Part shown: one piece after another, positions 15,639 through 23,215 of the stretch
Numbering within the stretch: position 1 is the stretch's first letter
Layout: each line of letters opens with the position of its first letter
Assembly: GCA_964606465.1 (NCBI GenBank)
Contig: CAZSGI010000006.1
Location: 1 to 23,215 of the forward strand
DNA: 23,215 nucleotides
Origin: CG10-46-32 sp964606465
Lineage (GTDB): Bacteria > Patescibacteriota > Patescibacteriia > UBA2169
Direction: 5' to 3'
Translations under genes and position numbers: made by a program
The notes under the pieces: generated by a model
The model's database searches: none
The model's input: only the letters and a program-made list of their open reading frames with translations
Told to the model about the DNA's origin: nothing

Positions 15639-15660
15639 GCCGTCCTACTGTTTTGGCGCC

Positions 15661-16848
15661 CTACTCCTTTCGCGCGAGCAGCCGCTCGAAAAACGACTGA
15701 CGGATCAGGTACCCGACGAGCGAGAGCCCGAAGAGCGAAAGCAGCCCGACGATGAGCTGCACCGCGCGGTTCTGGATGTTCCAGAACCCGATGCTCAAGC
15801 GCGTGCTCGCCTCACCGACGCCTCCGGCTGAGTCGCTCACCGTGAGCGTGACCTCGTACTCGCCACTCCCCGAAAACGAGTGCACCGGAGCGCGTTCCTG
15901 GGAGTAGGCCCCGTCGCCGAAATCCCACAGGTACAATGTGGAGCCCCCGCCGCTCAACGACTCAAATTCGTACGTGTTCCACGAGCGCCTGCTCTTGGCG
16001 ATGCCGACCTCGAGCGCGTAGGCGGCGTCGGCAACGTCCGGGAACGTGTACACCACGTCCTCTACCTCGTACTCGGGTTGCGGAACGCTTGCTTGCTCAA
16101 CTTCTCGCGCGGACTCGGGAGCGTCCGCCGGAGCGCTCCAAGGCGCCGGAGCCGCGGGAGGAGGGGGGGGTGGATTCTCTCGGCGGCTTACGAGCTTGTC
16201 AAACGGCGCCGGATCGTCCGCGTTCGGCACGCCGTCGTTGTCGTTGTCCGGGTCCGCGTTGTTGCCGACGCCGTCCTTGTCGTTATCGTACTTCTCGAAC
16301 GGATCGTTCGGGAACTCGTCAACCCCGTCGGGCACGCCGTCCCCGTCCGTGTCTGCCTTCAGGGGATTTGAGCCCTTAACGCGCTCCAGGCCGTCCTCAA
16401 CGCCGTCATTGTCATCATCCATGTCAACGGTGTCAAATGTGCCGTCTCCGTCCGTGTCCAGATCAACGAGGAAATTCGTGATTTCCGCGGTGTCGTTCTC
16501 CGAATTCTCGTCGGTTGGGCTGCCTCCGAAAACGGAAACCGTTACGGTGTAGTACCCCTCCTTGGGCTGCCAGTCCGTAAACACGGTGGACTTCTGCTGC
16601 GCCAGCACGCTCACGGGCTGCGCCTCGCCCACCGGCGCCCCATCAACCGAAAACCGCACCTGCGCGCGCGAATCGTTCTGGCTCTGGTTCCTGACGGTTG
16701 CGTAGATGCGGACAATCTCTCCGGCCAACGGCTTTGCGTTGGAAAAGTAGACGTTCTCTTTGGGAACGGCCAAATCAGCCGCGGAGGCGGCAGCAGGCGC
16801 GAGCAGTAAAAGACTCGCTACTGCGATGGTTTTCGCCGTCTTCAGCAT
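15661..16848 (-). CDS. Surface protein with CARDB-like, TSP3 and PKD domains and a C-terminal anchor
   Basis: A 395-aa exported protein. Residues 1-23 are a signal peptide ending ASAADL. Residues about 25-125 look like a CARDB-type beta domain. Residues about 128-215 contain repeated calcium-binding thrombospondin type-3 elements (DTDGDGTFD, DMDDDNDGVED, DTDGDGVPDG, DNDKDGVGN, DPDNDNDGVPNADD). A Pro-rich linker with six prolines follows near 225-245. A PKD domain near 270-358 has YLWDFGDGAYS and HSFSGSGEYEVTLTVSD. The end has one membrane helix (about 365-385) and a short basic tail, so the body faces outside. A ligand or adhesion role is inferred. The promoter at 16855-16883 places the transcription start at the ATG. 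Confidence 0.9.
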   Translation of the reverse strand: MLKTAKTIAVASLLLLAPAAASAADLAVPKENVYFSNAKPLAGEIVRIYATVRNQSQNDSRAQVRFSVDGAPVGEAQPVSVLAQQKSTVFTDWQPKEGYYTVTVSVFGGSPTDENSENDTAEITNFLVDLDTDGDGTFDTVDMDDDNDGVEDGLERVKGSNPLKADTDGDGVPDGVDEFPNDPFEKYDNDKDGVGNNADPDNDNDGVPNADDPAPFDKLVSRRENPPPPPPAAPAPWSAPADAPESAREVEQASVPQPEYEVEDVVYTFPDVADAAYALEVGIAKSRRSWNTYEFESLSGGGSTLYLWDFGDGAYSQERAPVHSFSGSGEYEVTLTVSDSAGGVGEASTRLSIGFWNIQNRAVQLIVGLLSLFGLSLVGYLIRQSFFERLLARKE

Positions 16849-16854
16849 GCAGCC

Positions 16855-16883
16855 AGTATACTACATTTTTGATTATTCGACAA
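16855..16883 (-). promoter_or_regulatory. Promoter of TSP3/PKD-corA-pfkB-recJ-rnhA unit
   Basis: TTGTCG (16883-16878), 17 bp, then TATACT (16860-16855) on the minus strand. The A of the ATG is 7 nt past the -10, implying a leaderless mRNA. The upstream cyclophilin stop codon lies in the spacer. Confidence 0.75.
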
Positions 16884-17520
16884 CCACGTCGGTGATGACC
16901 ACGGGCTCGTTCGGCCGGTCGCGGTTGTCGCGCGCAACCTTGGAAATCGCGTCCACGGTATCCATGCCCTCGGTAACGCGGCCGAACACCGCGTGCTTTG
17001 AGCTTAGGGGCTCTTTGTCAAAGTCCAAGAACGTGTTGTCGCTTAAATTGATGAAGAACTGGGACCCGGCCGTCCCCGGACCAGCGTTCGCCATTGAGAT
17101 GGTGCCGCGCACGTTGGAAAGCTCCGGAGAAAACTCGTCTTCAATGAAGTACCCGGGCCCGCCGGTTCCGTCGTTTGCCGGATCATCGTCTTTTGACAAG
17201 GGGTCCCCGCCCTGGATCATGAAATCAGGAATCACGCGGTGGAACGCCACGTTGTCGTAGAAATCTTCCTTCGCGAGCTTCAGAAAGTTGCCGGCAGTGA
17301 TTGGCGCGCGGGCACTGTCAAGCGCAATGGCGATGTCGCCCATGCTGGTTTTGAGCGTGACAACGAGGTTTTGGACCGGCGCTTCCGGAGTAGGTGATTC
17401 CTGGGCCGCGGTTTCTTCTCCTTGGGGTTGGTTGACGACCGGCGCTCCGTCTTTCTGGCCGCACGATACCCCGAGCAAAGCTACGGCGAACAGCGCGGAA
17501 AGCAGTTTTGCGTTTTGCAT
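16873..17520 (-). CDS. Cyclophilin-type peptidyl-prolyl isomerase lipoprotein
   Basis: A 215-aa peptidyl-prolyl cis-trans isomerase, assisting protein folding outside the membrane. Residues 1-19 form a lipoprotein signal with C20 in LLGVSCGQ; the -3 residue is Gly, within the permissive pattern but not the usual Leu. Residues 21-50 are a Gln/Glu/Pro linker. The cyclophilin domain follows, with FHRVIPDFMIQGGDP and GSQFFINLSD, containing the active-site Arg and Phe/Gln residues. It starts 2 nt after the stop of the Gmad2 gene, so the pair is cotranscribed. Confidence 0.94.
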   Translation of the reverse strand: MQNAKLLSALFAVALLGVSCGQKDGAPVVNQPQGEETAAQESPTPEAPVQNLVVTLKTSMGDIAIALDSARAPITAGNFLKLAKEDFYDNVAFHRVIPDFMIQGGDPLSKDDDPANDGTGGPGYFIEDEFSPELSNVRGTISMANAGPGTAGSQFFINLSDNTFLDFDKEPLSSKHAVFGRVTEGMDTVDAISKVARDNRDRPNEPVVITDVVVE

Positions 17521-17522
17521 AC

Positions 17523-17993
17523 TTAGAATTTAATTGGTATTGAAACGAGGTCCTGGACGCTGCCGTCAAACGCGCCCTCGGAAAATACCTCCAAAACTCC
17601 GGCCCCGGCGGCAGCGTCATCAAACAGCAAGAGCTCGCCGAACGAGCCGAACTCGCTCCCCTCGGCTGCGCTCGCGGCGACGGATTTCTCGGCCATGACC
17701 GCGCCGGTTGCGTCTTTCAGGCGCAGCCTCACCGCCAGCCCCCTCCCGCGCGCCTCACCTTTCACCAAGAGCGGGCTCGCTACCGTTGTGTTGGGCTGCG
17801 GCCGCGTAACCTTGATGCTGCCGGACTCGCTGACCACGCCTTCGCCTTCTTCGGCTTGCGGAATATCGGAAATGACGTCCTGGCTCGCGTCCTCGGCAGG
17901 CCGGCTAACTTCAGGCTCGTTGGGCGCCTGCTTGAACGCGAGCGCGAGCACCACCGCAATGAGTGCACCGGTAATCCAGAGGTACTTGGTCAT
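17523..17993 (-). CDS. Membrane-anchored Gmad2 immunoglobulin-like protein
   Basis: A 156-aa protein with an N-terminal membrane anchor (about 5-20), an acidic linker, and a C-terminal domain starting at IKVTRPQPNTTVASPLLVKG that resembles Gmad2, an Ig-like domain first noted in spore-germination proteins. Here there is no sign of sporulation, so only an extracytoplasmic binding role can be inferred. The promoter at 18001-18030 puts the transcription start at the ATG. It is followed at 2 nt by the cyclophilin gene. Confidence 0.82.
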   Translation of the reverse strand: MTKYLWITGALIAVVLALAFKQAPNEPEVSRPAEDASQDVISDIPQAEEGEGVVSESGSIKVTRPQPNTTVASPLLVKGEARGRGLAVRLRLKDATGAVMAEKSVAASAAEGSEFGSFGELLLFDDAAAGAGVLEVFSEGAFDGSVQDLVSIPIKF

Positions 17994-18000
17994 GGGTTCT

Positions 18001-18030
18001 ATGTTACCAGACGAAGAGGTGGTGCGTCAA
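18001..18030 (-). promoter_or_regulatory. Promoter of Gmad2-cyclophilin pair
   Basis: TTGACG (18030-18025), 18 bp, TAACAT (18006-18001) on the minus strand, with TGG before the -10. The ATG starts 8 nt past the -10, so the mRNA is probably leaderless. Confidence 0.65.
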
Positions 18031-18045
18031 ATACGTACGGGCGGC

Positions 18046-19030
18046 TTAAAAATCGCCGATCTCTTTTTTGAGCGCGTTCTCCACGGTCCAGGAATCAACG
18101 GTCCACACGAGTGGGGAGTTCTCGCGGCCGATGTAGTACTCTTCGGACGGCTCCGGGAGCTTGTCCCCCACAATCANNNNNNNNNNNNNNNNNNNNNNNN
18201 NNNNNNNNNNNNNNNNNNNNNNNNNNNNNNNNNNNNNNNNNNNNNNNNNNNNNNNNNNNNNNNNNNNNNNNNNNNNTGCCGGAGATTCCGGCCTGTTCTT
18301 TGGTGACATCCTCTTTGATGTCAGCCGCAAACAAATCCGAAAGCTGCGCGAGCACCGGACCAATGACCGCATCAGACGAATCTTTTGAAAACGGAGTGAC
18401 CTGTTTCCAGCCGTCTCCTGTCTTGATCAATGAAACCTCCACATCATTATAGCGCCAATCAATTGAAGTCACTTTCAAAGGCTCAAACACCCACACGCGC
18501 TTGTCGCGCCAGTCCGTGCGGTTGAACGCGGGCCGGATATTCCGCGGGGCGAGGTACACGAGATCCGATGCTGCGTGGCGCACGTACGTCGTGACGAAGC
18601 CCGGGCCTTCTTTGCCGATGACGGCGTCAACCACCAACTCGGCGCCCTGCCACGCCGCGAGCGCAACACCCAGCTCGTCGAGCTGCAGCTCCTCGTGCGT
18701 TTCAGGATTCCGGCTCGCGAGTTCGCCGCGCGGCAGCGTCGCGAAAATGTCCAACAGTTCGGTAACGTACTCCTCGTTCGCGCGATAGCTCCCCCGGTTG
18801 GAGACGACCCAGCGGTCGCCCGCTCTCTCCAGAACGTTCTCGTACAAACCGTTGACCCCCACCACGCGGATCTTGTCTATCCGGTCCGCGTCAACAGCAA
18901 AAAACGTCGCGTCCACTCGCGCGTTCCGGCTCCCCCGGAGCTCCTGCGAGATCCCCAGCACCACGAGCAGGGCGCCGAGGAACCCCAAGAGCACGAGCAC
19001 GGTCTTGAATTTTGAGAACGAAACGGGCAT
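18046..19030 (-). CDS. DUF4340 protein, interrupted by assembly gap
   Basis: An extracytoplasmic protein of the DUF4340 type, usually found beside GldF/GldG-like ABC components. It starts MPVSFSKFKTV with one membrane helix (about 9-27), followed by a soluble domain with repeated beta-rich segments (DRIDKIRVVGVNG, ERAGDRWVVSN). The sequence is broken by 100 N at 18177-18276. After the gap, a different nominal frame encodes GDKLPEPSEEYYIGRENSP and ends at 18046; this resembles the usual DUF4340 C-terminus. I therefore join the two parts as one gene. The frame agrees only if the real gap length is a multiple of three, which 100 is not. The gene begins 10 nt after the GldG-like gene. Confidence 0.8.
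18177..18276. other. 100-N assembly gap
   Basis: Exactly 100 undetermined bases, the conventional placeholder for a gap of unknown length. It falls inside the DUF4340 gene. Confidence 0.99.
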
Positions 19031-19040
19031 ACCGCAACGG

Positions 19041-20660
19041 TTACTCCACGGCTTTCATCCTCCGCCTGCGGACCGACCGCAGGGCGCCGTAGCACGCGAA
19101 CAGCGCCGACATGCCGAGAACGTTCAGCCACTTGATCCGGCTCCGCGCCTGCTCGGAAAGCTTCGCGAGCGGCCGATCCGTGACGCCCTTGGAGCGAATC
19201 GCGATGAGCGACTCGTCGCTCGAGAGCGCGTCCACCAGGTTTACGAAAAACACGGCGTTCGCCTCCCACCGGTTGACGTTGACGTCGAGCGGAAAGTCCG
19301 CATCACCGATCACCACCAGGCGCCCCTCGTCCGTTTCGGAACGAAACTGCTCTTGTTCCGAATCGCTCGGCGGCTCCTCGCGCTCCGTATCGCCGTCAAC
19401 GATGGTGCGGTTGGGGATGTCGTCTTTGGAAAACATGCTCGCAAAGCGTCCCGAGAGCATGACGCCGAGCACGTACGACTTCCGGTCTTCCGCGCTCTCC
19501 GGCGGCACGATCAGGCGCGGGTTCAGCTGCCAATCTTCCTCCTGGGTCCAACTCTGGACCGTGGTGCGCACCAGCTCCACGGCCTGCGTGCGGTCAGAAA
19601 GCTTCTCTTCCAGAACGTCGAGCGTAGACGCCCACGTAACCACCAGCGACTCCAGTTTGTTCACGACGCTCGAATCCGGGTTAAACCCGCCCTTTTGAAT
19701 CTTGACCCAGAACGGGTACGGCGCGTAGAACTGCGTCTGGTCTGTGCGGAACGGGGCGATCTCGTAGGAGGCGTCGAGCACCAGGTTCTGATTCAACCGC
19801 ACGCCGTAGTGCGCCAAGAGCTCGCCGAGCCCGCTCGAGCGCTTCTCCACGGAGAGGTTGTTGAAGTCGACGTTCGTGCCCTCCGCGAGGATCAGGAGGT
19901 CGCCGCCGCGCATCAAAAACTGGTCCAGCACGTACTGGTCCCGCGCCTTGAGAACCGAAGGGCCGGGGACGATGAGGGTGTCAACGCCTTCGGGAATGAG
20001 CTCCACGCTTCCGAGTATCACGTCGGAAACCTCATACTGCTGCTTGAGCATCTCACGCACGCGCACGAGCTGCAGCCCCGGCTGGGAGCCTTTATCCGCC
20101 ACAAAACCGACGGTCGGAATCTCCTTGCGCCTTGCGCGCGTGATGGCGGCGGAGAGATCATACTCCAGCGTGGACGCATCCTGCACAATGGGGATGATCT
20201 CCTGATTGTCGCGGTAGAACACGGCCAGTCCCAAGTACCCGTTCCTGACCTCGAACGTGTCCTCTTGCAGCACGTTGAACTGCAACGTGGGAATCCCGAT
20301 GCCCCGCGCCTCCCGCTCGAGCTCGTCGCTTGCGTTTGGGTCAAGGTAGGTGACCTTCACGTTTCCCTTGGACGCGCTCTCGAACTCCGAGAGCATGCCG
20401 CGCACGTCCTGGTTGCGCACCAACAGGTAGCCCGGCAGCTCGGACGTAAAGTACGCCTTGACGTTCACCACGTCGTCCAGGTTGCGGACGATCTCGCGGG
20501 TGGTGTCCGAAATGCTGTAGTCCCGGTTTTCGGTTGCGTCCCACCGCGCAAAGAGCTTGAGCGAAACCAGGTTCACCACCAGCACCAGAGCCGCAACCAC
20601 CGCCATCGCGAGAATCGCGCTCGCGCGGTTGACTTGCTTTTTTGACGAGAAGAATGACAT
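19041..20660 (-). CDS. GldG-like ABC transporter auxiliary protein
   Basis: A 539-aa protein of the GldG/ABC-transporter-auxiliary family. It has an N-terminal helix (about 13-34), the family segment NRDYSISDTTREIVRNLDD, a large extracytoplasmic domain with DTLIVPGPS and GGDLLILAEG, and a C-terminal helix (about 510-528) before a basic tail. In Bacteroidetes GldG is linked to gliding, but the family is widespread in non-gliding bacteria, so only a partnership with the adjacent ABC transporter is inferred. It starts 3 nt after the permease gene. Confidence 0.92.
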   Translation of the reverse strand: MSFFSSKKQVNRASAILAMAVVAALVLVVNLVSLKLFARWDATENRDYSISDTTREIVRNLDDVVNVKAYFTSELPGYLLVRNQDVRGMLSEFESASKGNVKVTYLDPNASDELEREARGIGIPTLQFNVLQEDTFEVRNGYLGLAVFYRDNQEIIPIVQDASTLEYDLSAAITRARRKEIPTVGFVADKGSQPGLQLVRVREMLKQQYEVSDVILGSVELIPEGVDTLIVPGPSVLKARDQYVLDQFLMRGGDLLILAEGTNVDFNNLSVEKRSSGLGELLAHYGVRLNQNLVLDASYEIAPFRTDQTQFYAPYPFWVKIQKGGFNPDSSVVNKLESLVVTWASTLDVLEEKLSDRTQAVELVRTTVQSWTQEEDWQLNPRLIVPPESAEDRKSYVLGVMLSGRFASMFSKDDIPNRTIVDGDTEREEPPSDSEQEQFRSETDEGRLVVIGDADFPLDVNVNRWEANAVFFVNLVDALSSDESLIAIRSKGVTDRPLAKLSEQARSRIKWLNVLGMSALFACYGALRSVRRRRMKAVE

Positions 20661-20663
20661 AAC

Positions 20664-21407
20664 CTAGCGCCAATTCCTTGACCCGATTGACTGCACGTTG
20701 AAGTAGATGAAAAGCGCGGTGAACGAAAGGTAGTACACGATGTCCCGGGTGTCAACGATGCCGCGCGAGAGCGTGTTGAAGTGCGATGCGGTGGAGAGGA
20801 ACTGCATGGCCGCCCCCGCGCCTCCGGAGACGAACGCGAGCACCTGGTTTGAACCCATGATGAAGAGGGCGAACATGCCCAAGAGGCTCACCAAAAACGC
20901 CACAATCTGGTTGCGGGTGAACGAAGACACCAGGAGCCCGAACGCGAGGTACATGCCTCCCAAGAGGAGCGCGCCCGCGTAGCCCGTGGCAACCACGCCG
21001 ATGTCAATATCCCCTAAGAAACCGATGGTCGCGGGCAGCGCGACGGAGAGTAAGAGTACGAGCGCCAAGAACCCAAACGCCGACAGAAACTTGGCCAGCA
21101 CCACCTCGCGGTCGCGGATGGGAAGGGTGAGTAGAAACTCGATGGTGTTGCTCTTCTTCTCCTCGGCCCAACCGCGCATGGTCACGCTGGGCGCGAGCAA
21201 GAGGAACATCCACGGCAACAGTCCGAACCACGGACCGACCACGGCCTGATCCGTCAGAAAGAAGCTCTGGAAGAAGAGCCACGTTGAAACCGCGAGGAAC
21301 ACGGCCGCGAAGATATACGCGATCGGGCTGTTCAGGTAGCTCGCCAGCTCCCGTCTGAACAGGGGGGTGATGTTGGCGATGCTTGATGGTACATCAGATA
21401 ATCGCAT
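20664..21407 (-). CDS. ABC-2 type permease (GldF-like)
   Basis: A 247-aa membrane component with about six helices and a typical ABC-2 core (LLAPSVTMRGWAEEKKSNT followed by EFLLTLP), which contacts the ATPase. The ATG at 21407 is chosen because the protein from MRLSDVPSS aligns with the family and lies 8 nt after the ATPase stop; the frame upstream of it overlaps the ATPase gene. It forms a unit with the ATPase, GldG-like and DUF4340 genes. Confidence 0.93.
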   Translation of the reverse strand: MRLSDVPSSIANITPLFRRELASYLNSPIAYIFAAVFLAVSTWLFFQSFFLTDQAVVGPWFGLLPWMFLLLAPSVTMRGWAEEKKSNTIEFLLTLPIRDREVVLAKFLSAFGFLALVLLLSVALPATIGFLGDIDIGVVATGYAGALLLGGMYLAFGLLVSSFTRNQIVAFLVSLLGMFALFIMGSNQVLAFVSGGAGAAMQFLSTASHFNTLSRGIVDTRDIVYYLSFTALFIYFNVQSIGSRNWR

Positions 21408-21415
21408 CTCGTTTG

Positions 21416-22348
21416 TTATGACTCGCTCGTGGTTAACCGCCTGAACACGTCTTCCAAATTCTCCTGCTTGCGGTACATCTCCAGGATGGTCCAATGGTGG
21501 GACACCGCGGACTTAAAGATGAGCTCCCTGCCGTCGCCCTCGGAAACCTCAACCCCGAACGCGTAGACGCCCCCTCCCTCGCCCGCGTACTCCCTGATTG
21601 ATTTGACCGTGCGGTACTCGGAGAGCAACTGCCGCACCAGCCCCCGGTCGCCCCGAAACTTGAGGTAGACGATTTCGCGGCTCGGGCCGCCCGAAAGCTC
21701 GTCCGGGGTCCCCTGGGCGACGATTTTGCCGTTCGCGATGATGACCACGCGCGAGCAGGTTGCCGTCACCTCGGGCAGGATATGGGTGGAGAGAATCACG
21801 GTCTTTTCTTTTCCGATCTCCTTGATGAGGCCGCGGATCTCAACGATCTGGTTCGGGTCCAGCCCGCTCGTGGGCTCGTCCATGACCAGAATGTCCGGGT
21901 CGTGCATCATGGCCTGCGCCAACCCGGTTCGCTGGCGGAACCCTTTGGAGAGCGCGTCAATGGGTTTTGAGTACACGCTCGAAAGCCCGCACACGTCCAC
22001 CATGCGCCTGATTGCAGTACTGCGCCTCGCTTTCGGAATGTGCCGCGCGCGAGCCACGAACTCCAGGTACTCGCGCACCCGCATGTCCGTGTACAGCGGG
22101 TTGGTCTCGGGCAAATAGCCGACCTGCTCGCGGATCTCAAACGAATTGTCCACCACGTCCAACCCGTTCACCACAACCGTGCCGGACGTGGGAGCCGTGA
22201 ATCCGGTGATAATCCGCATGGTGGTGGATTTGCCCGCGCCGTTCGGACCCAAAAACCCCAGCACCTCGCCGTCGCGGACCTCGAAATTCACGTTATCCAG
22301 CGCCTTTACCCCCCCGTAGGTTTTGGTTAAGTTCTGGACCTGGATCAT
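21416..22348 (-). CDS. ABC transporter ATP-binding protein (GldA-like)
   Basis: A 310-aa ATPase. Walker A is GPNGAGKST at 34-42, the signature LSKGFRQR, Walker B ILVMDEPTSGLDP and the switch histidine in ILSTHIL are all present, so it should be active. The C-terminal 80 residues form the extension common in GldA/CcmA-type ATPases. The ATG at 22348 (MIQVQNL) is preferred to an in-frame TTG two codons upstream. First gene of a four-gene operon; substrate unknown. Confidence 0.95.
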   Translation of the reverse strand: MIQVQNLTKTYGGVKALDNVNFEVRDGEVLGFLGPNGAGKSTTMRIITGFTAPTSGTVVVNGLDVVDNSFEIREQVGYLPETNPLYTDMRVREYLEFVARARHIPKARRSTAIRRMVDVCGLSSVYSKPIDALSKGFRQRTGLAQAMMHDPDILVMDEPTSGLDPNQIVEIRGLIKEIGKEKTVILSTHILPEVTATCSRVVIIANGKIVAQGTPDELSGGPSREIVYLKFRGDRGLVRQLLSEYRTVKSIREYAGEGGGVYAFGVEVSEGDGRELIFKSAVSHHWTILEMYRKQENLEDVFRRLTTSES

Positions 22349-22359
22349 ACCCAAAAAAA

Positions 22360-22379
22360 TGATATCGCAACGGATATCA
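22360..22379. promoter_or_regulatory. Dyad at transcription start of ABC operon
   Basis: TGATATC-N6-GATATCA, a perfect 7-bp inverted repeat next to the -10 box and covering the expected start site (near 22372). The position fits a repressor operator. It is not a useful RNA hairpin because transcription would begin inside it. Confidence 0.5.
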
Positions 22380-22406
22380 GTATACCATACCGAGTCGTTG
22401 AATCAA
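22379..22406 (-). promoter_or_regulatory. Promoter of ABC/GldG/DUF4340 operon
   Basis: TTGATT (22406-22401), 16 bp, then TATACT (22384-22379) on the minus strand with an extended TGG before the -10. The -35 begins one base after the stop codon of the small membrane protein. The leader would be about 25 nt. Confidence 0.65.
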
Positions 22407-22407
22407 G

Positions 22408-22647
22408 TCATCCGAACAGGTCAAAAAACACGTCAAACCGTTTGGCAAACCGCCGAATCCTGTATGCCGCAACCAAGGACGAGAGCCCAATCAAGATGAA
22501 CGTAAACGCGAAAAAGAGGATCAAAAGCTGCGGGTACAGCACCACGAGCAGGCCCAGCATGATGAGGAGCACGCCCTGGGCCACGAACTGCCACACCACG
22601 GCGTGCGTTGAGTGCTTTGCTTCTCTGATGAAATGGATTTTTTCCAT
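22408..22647 (-). CDS. Small two-helix membrane protein
   Basis: A 79-aa protein with two hydrophobic segments (about 17-38 and 42-61) and a basic, aromatic tail. The pattern VVLYPQLLILFFAFTFILIG resembles one repeat of DUF308/HdeD-like proteins, but the match is by eye and weak. Function unknown. The promoter at 22654-22682 sets transcription at the ATG, which supports expression of this short gene. Confidence 0.75.
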   Translation of the reverse strand: MEKIHFIREAKHSTHAVVWQFVAQGVLLIMLGLLVVLYPQLLILFFAFTFILIGLSSLVAAYRIRRFAKRFDVFFDLFG

Positions 22648-22653
22648 AGCGCT

Positions 22654-22682
22654 ATTATACCACTATAACTCGTCGCTGTCCA
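22654..22682 (-). promoter_or_regulatory. Promoter of small membrane protein gene
   Basis: TGGACA (22682-22677), 17 bp, TATAAT (22659-22654) with TGG before the -10, on the minus strand. The ATG is exactly 7 nt past the -10. The dtd stop codon lies in the spacer. Confidence 0.8.
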
Positions 22683-23109
22683 AGATGATGGTCACAGGCC
22701 CATCGTTATGGATGTCCACATCCATGGAGGCGCCGAACTCCCCGGTTTTGACCGCAACGCCGTATGACGCGAGCGCATCAATGACTTTCTGGTACAGCGC
22801 TCTCCCCTTTTCCGGTTCAGCCGATTTTATGAAACTCGGACGGCGGCCCTTTTTTGTATCCCCATACAACGTAAACTGGGAGATGAGCAGCACCTCGCCA
22901 TTGACATCAAGCAGTGATTTGTTCATCTTTCCTTCATCATCCGCAAAGATGCGGAGGTTGACCAGCTTCTCAACAAATTTCGGAATGATTGATTCGTCAT
23001 CTTCCCGGCCCACTCCGAGCAGGATATTGAGGCCCTGCCTGATTTCTGCGATGACGGTTTTGTTGATTGAAACGCTTGACGAGGTGACGCGCTGGAGGAT
23101 TGCTTTCAT
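22663..23109 (-). CDS. dtd: D-aminoacyl-tRNA deacylase
   Basis: A 148-aa enzyme that hydrolyses D-amino acids (and glycine misloaded on tRNA-Ala) from tRNA. The family motifs SQFTLYGDTKKGRRPSF (77-93) and NDGPVT (135-140, with the Gly-cisPro element) are present, and length is normal. The ATG at 23109 (MKAILQRV) is the family start; an in-frame upstream ATG would add six residues and overlap the -10 box. Confidence 0.96.
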   Translation of the reverse strand: MKAILQRVTSSSVSINKTVIAEIRQGLNILLGVGREDDESIIPKFVEKLVNLRIFADDEGKMNKSLLDVNGEVLLISQFTLYGDTKKGRRPSFIKSAEPEKGRALYQKVIDALASYGVAVKTGEFGASMDVDIHNDGPVTIILDSDEL

Positions 23110-23115
23110 GCGGGT

Positions 23116-23121
23116 ATTGTA
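23116..23121 (-). promoter_or_regulatory. -10 box of dtd
   Basis: TACAAT on the minus strand, 6 nt before the ATG at 23109. The -35 region has only T-rich sequence. It fits the leaderless spacing seen at other promoters here. Confidence 0.5.
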
Positions 23122-23215
23122 AAACATTCTGCGCCAAAAAGAAAACCGCTGTGCGGGCGATACTGGAAATTGCGGGACGTACTGGAGTTGGGGAACCGTG
23201 ATTTCGCCACAGCCC

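Noticed and set aside
18798..20645. 615-codon plus-strand open frame opposite the GldG-like gene
   Set aside because: A by-product of GC-rich codon use on the other strand; the translation is Arg/His/Val-rich and matches no family, whereas the minus frame is a complete GldG-like protein.
23106..23215. Open minus-strand frame from the right edge ending in TGA that overlaps the dtd ATG
   Set aside because: Only about 35 codons are visible, they overlap the dtd -10 box, and I recognise no family; it may be the end of a gene beyond the window, but this cannot be supported.

Overview
The window looks like a chromosomal contig from an uncultured, small-genome bacterium, most likely of the Candidate Phyla Radiation (Patescibacteria, Parcubacteria-like). 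The evidence is indirect: moderately GC-rich DNA, short intergenic spaces, sparse Shine-Dalgarno sites, and a gene mix often seen in such genomes (DUF4012 giant membrane protein, TSP3/PKD surface protein, GldA/GldF/GldG plus DUF4340 operon, Gmad2 protein, a lone cyclophilin lipoprotein). TGA is used as a normal stop, which argues against the code-25 lineages (Gracilibacteria, Absconditabacteria). Every recognised protein gene is on the minus strand; the only plus-strand gene is the RNase P RNA.

Layout, left to right (transcription mostly right to left). 1-1400: murJ, cut by the window edge. 1401-2680: a regulatory and repeat-rich island with an inverted pair of REP-like units, a strong terminator, a monocistronic Cys-rich orphan gene with a near-perfect sigma-70 promoter and structured leader, two DNA dyads and a solo REP-like unit. 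2680-10350: a surface-glycan cluster of polyprenyl-phosphate sugar transferase, three GT4 glycosyltransferases with overlapping ends, and a DUF4012 protein with its own promoter. 10400-10915: rnpB with promoter and a terminator shared with the convergent rnhA. 10902-16883: a probable operon of TSP3/PKD surface protein, corA, PfkB kinase, membrane protein, recJ and rnhA. 16873-18030: a Gmad2-domain protein and cyclophilin lipoprotein. 18046-22406: ABC ATPase, ABC-2 permease, GldG-like protein and DUF4340 protein, the last interrupted by 100 N. 22408-23109: a small membrane protein and dtd.

Functionally, the window is dominated by the cell envelope: lipid II flipping (MurJ), priming and extension of a lipid-linked glycan, an exported calcium-binding protein, periplasmic folding, and an ABC system with large extracytoplasmic partners. 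The rest is housekeeping (RNase P, RNase HI, RecJ, Mg2+ channel, D-aminoacyl-tRNA deacylase).

The most interesting signals are in the DNA between genes: a family of 38-nt hairpin units with an invariant central GTAC, one of whose terminal motifs supplies the murJ start codon; a heavily regulated orphan Cys-rich gene; and a set of promoters whose -10 boxes lie 6-7 nt before the ATG, implying leaderless mRNAs. No CRISPR array, tRNA, transposase or phage gene was seen.
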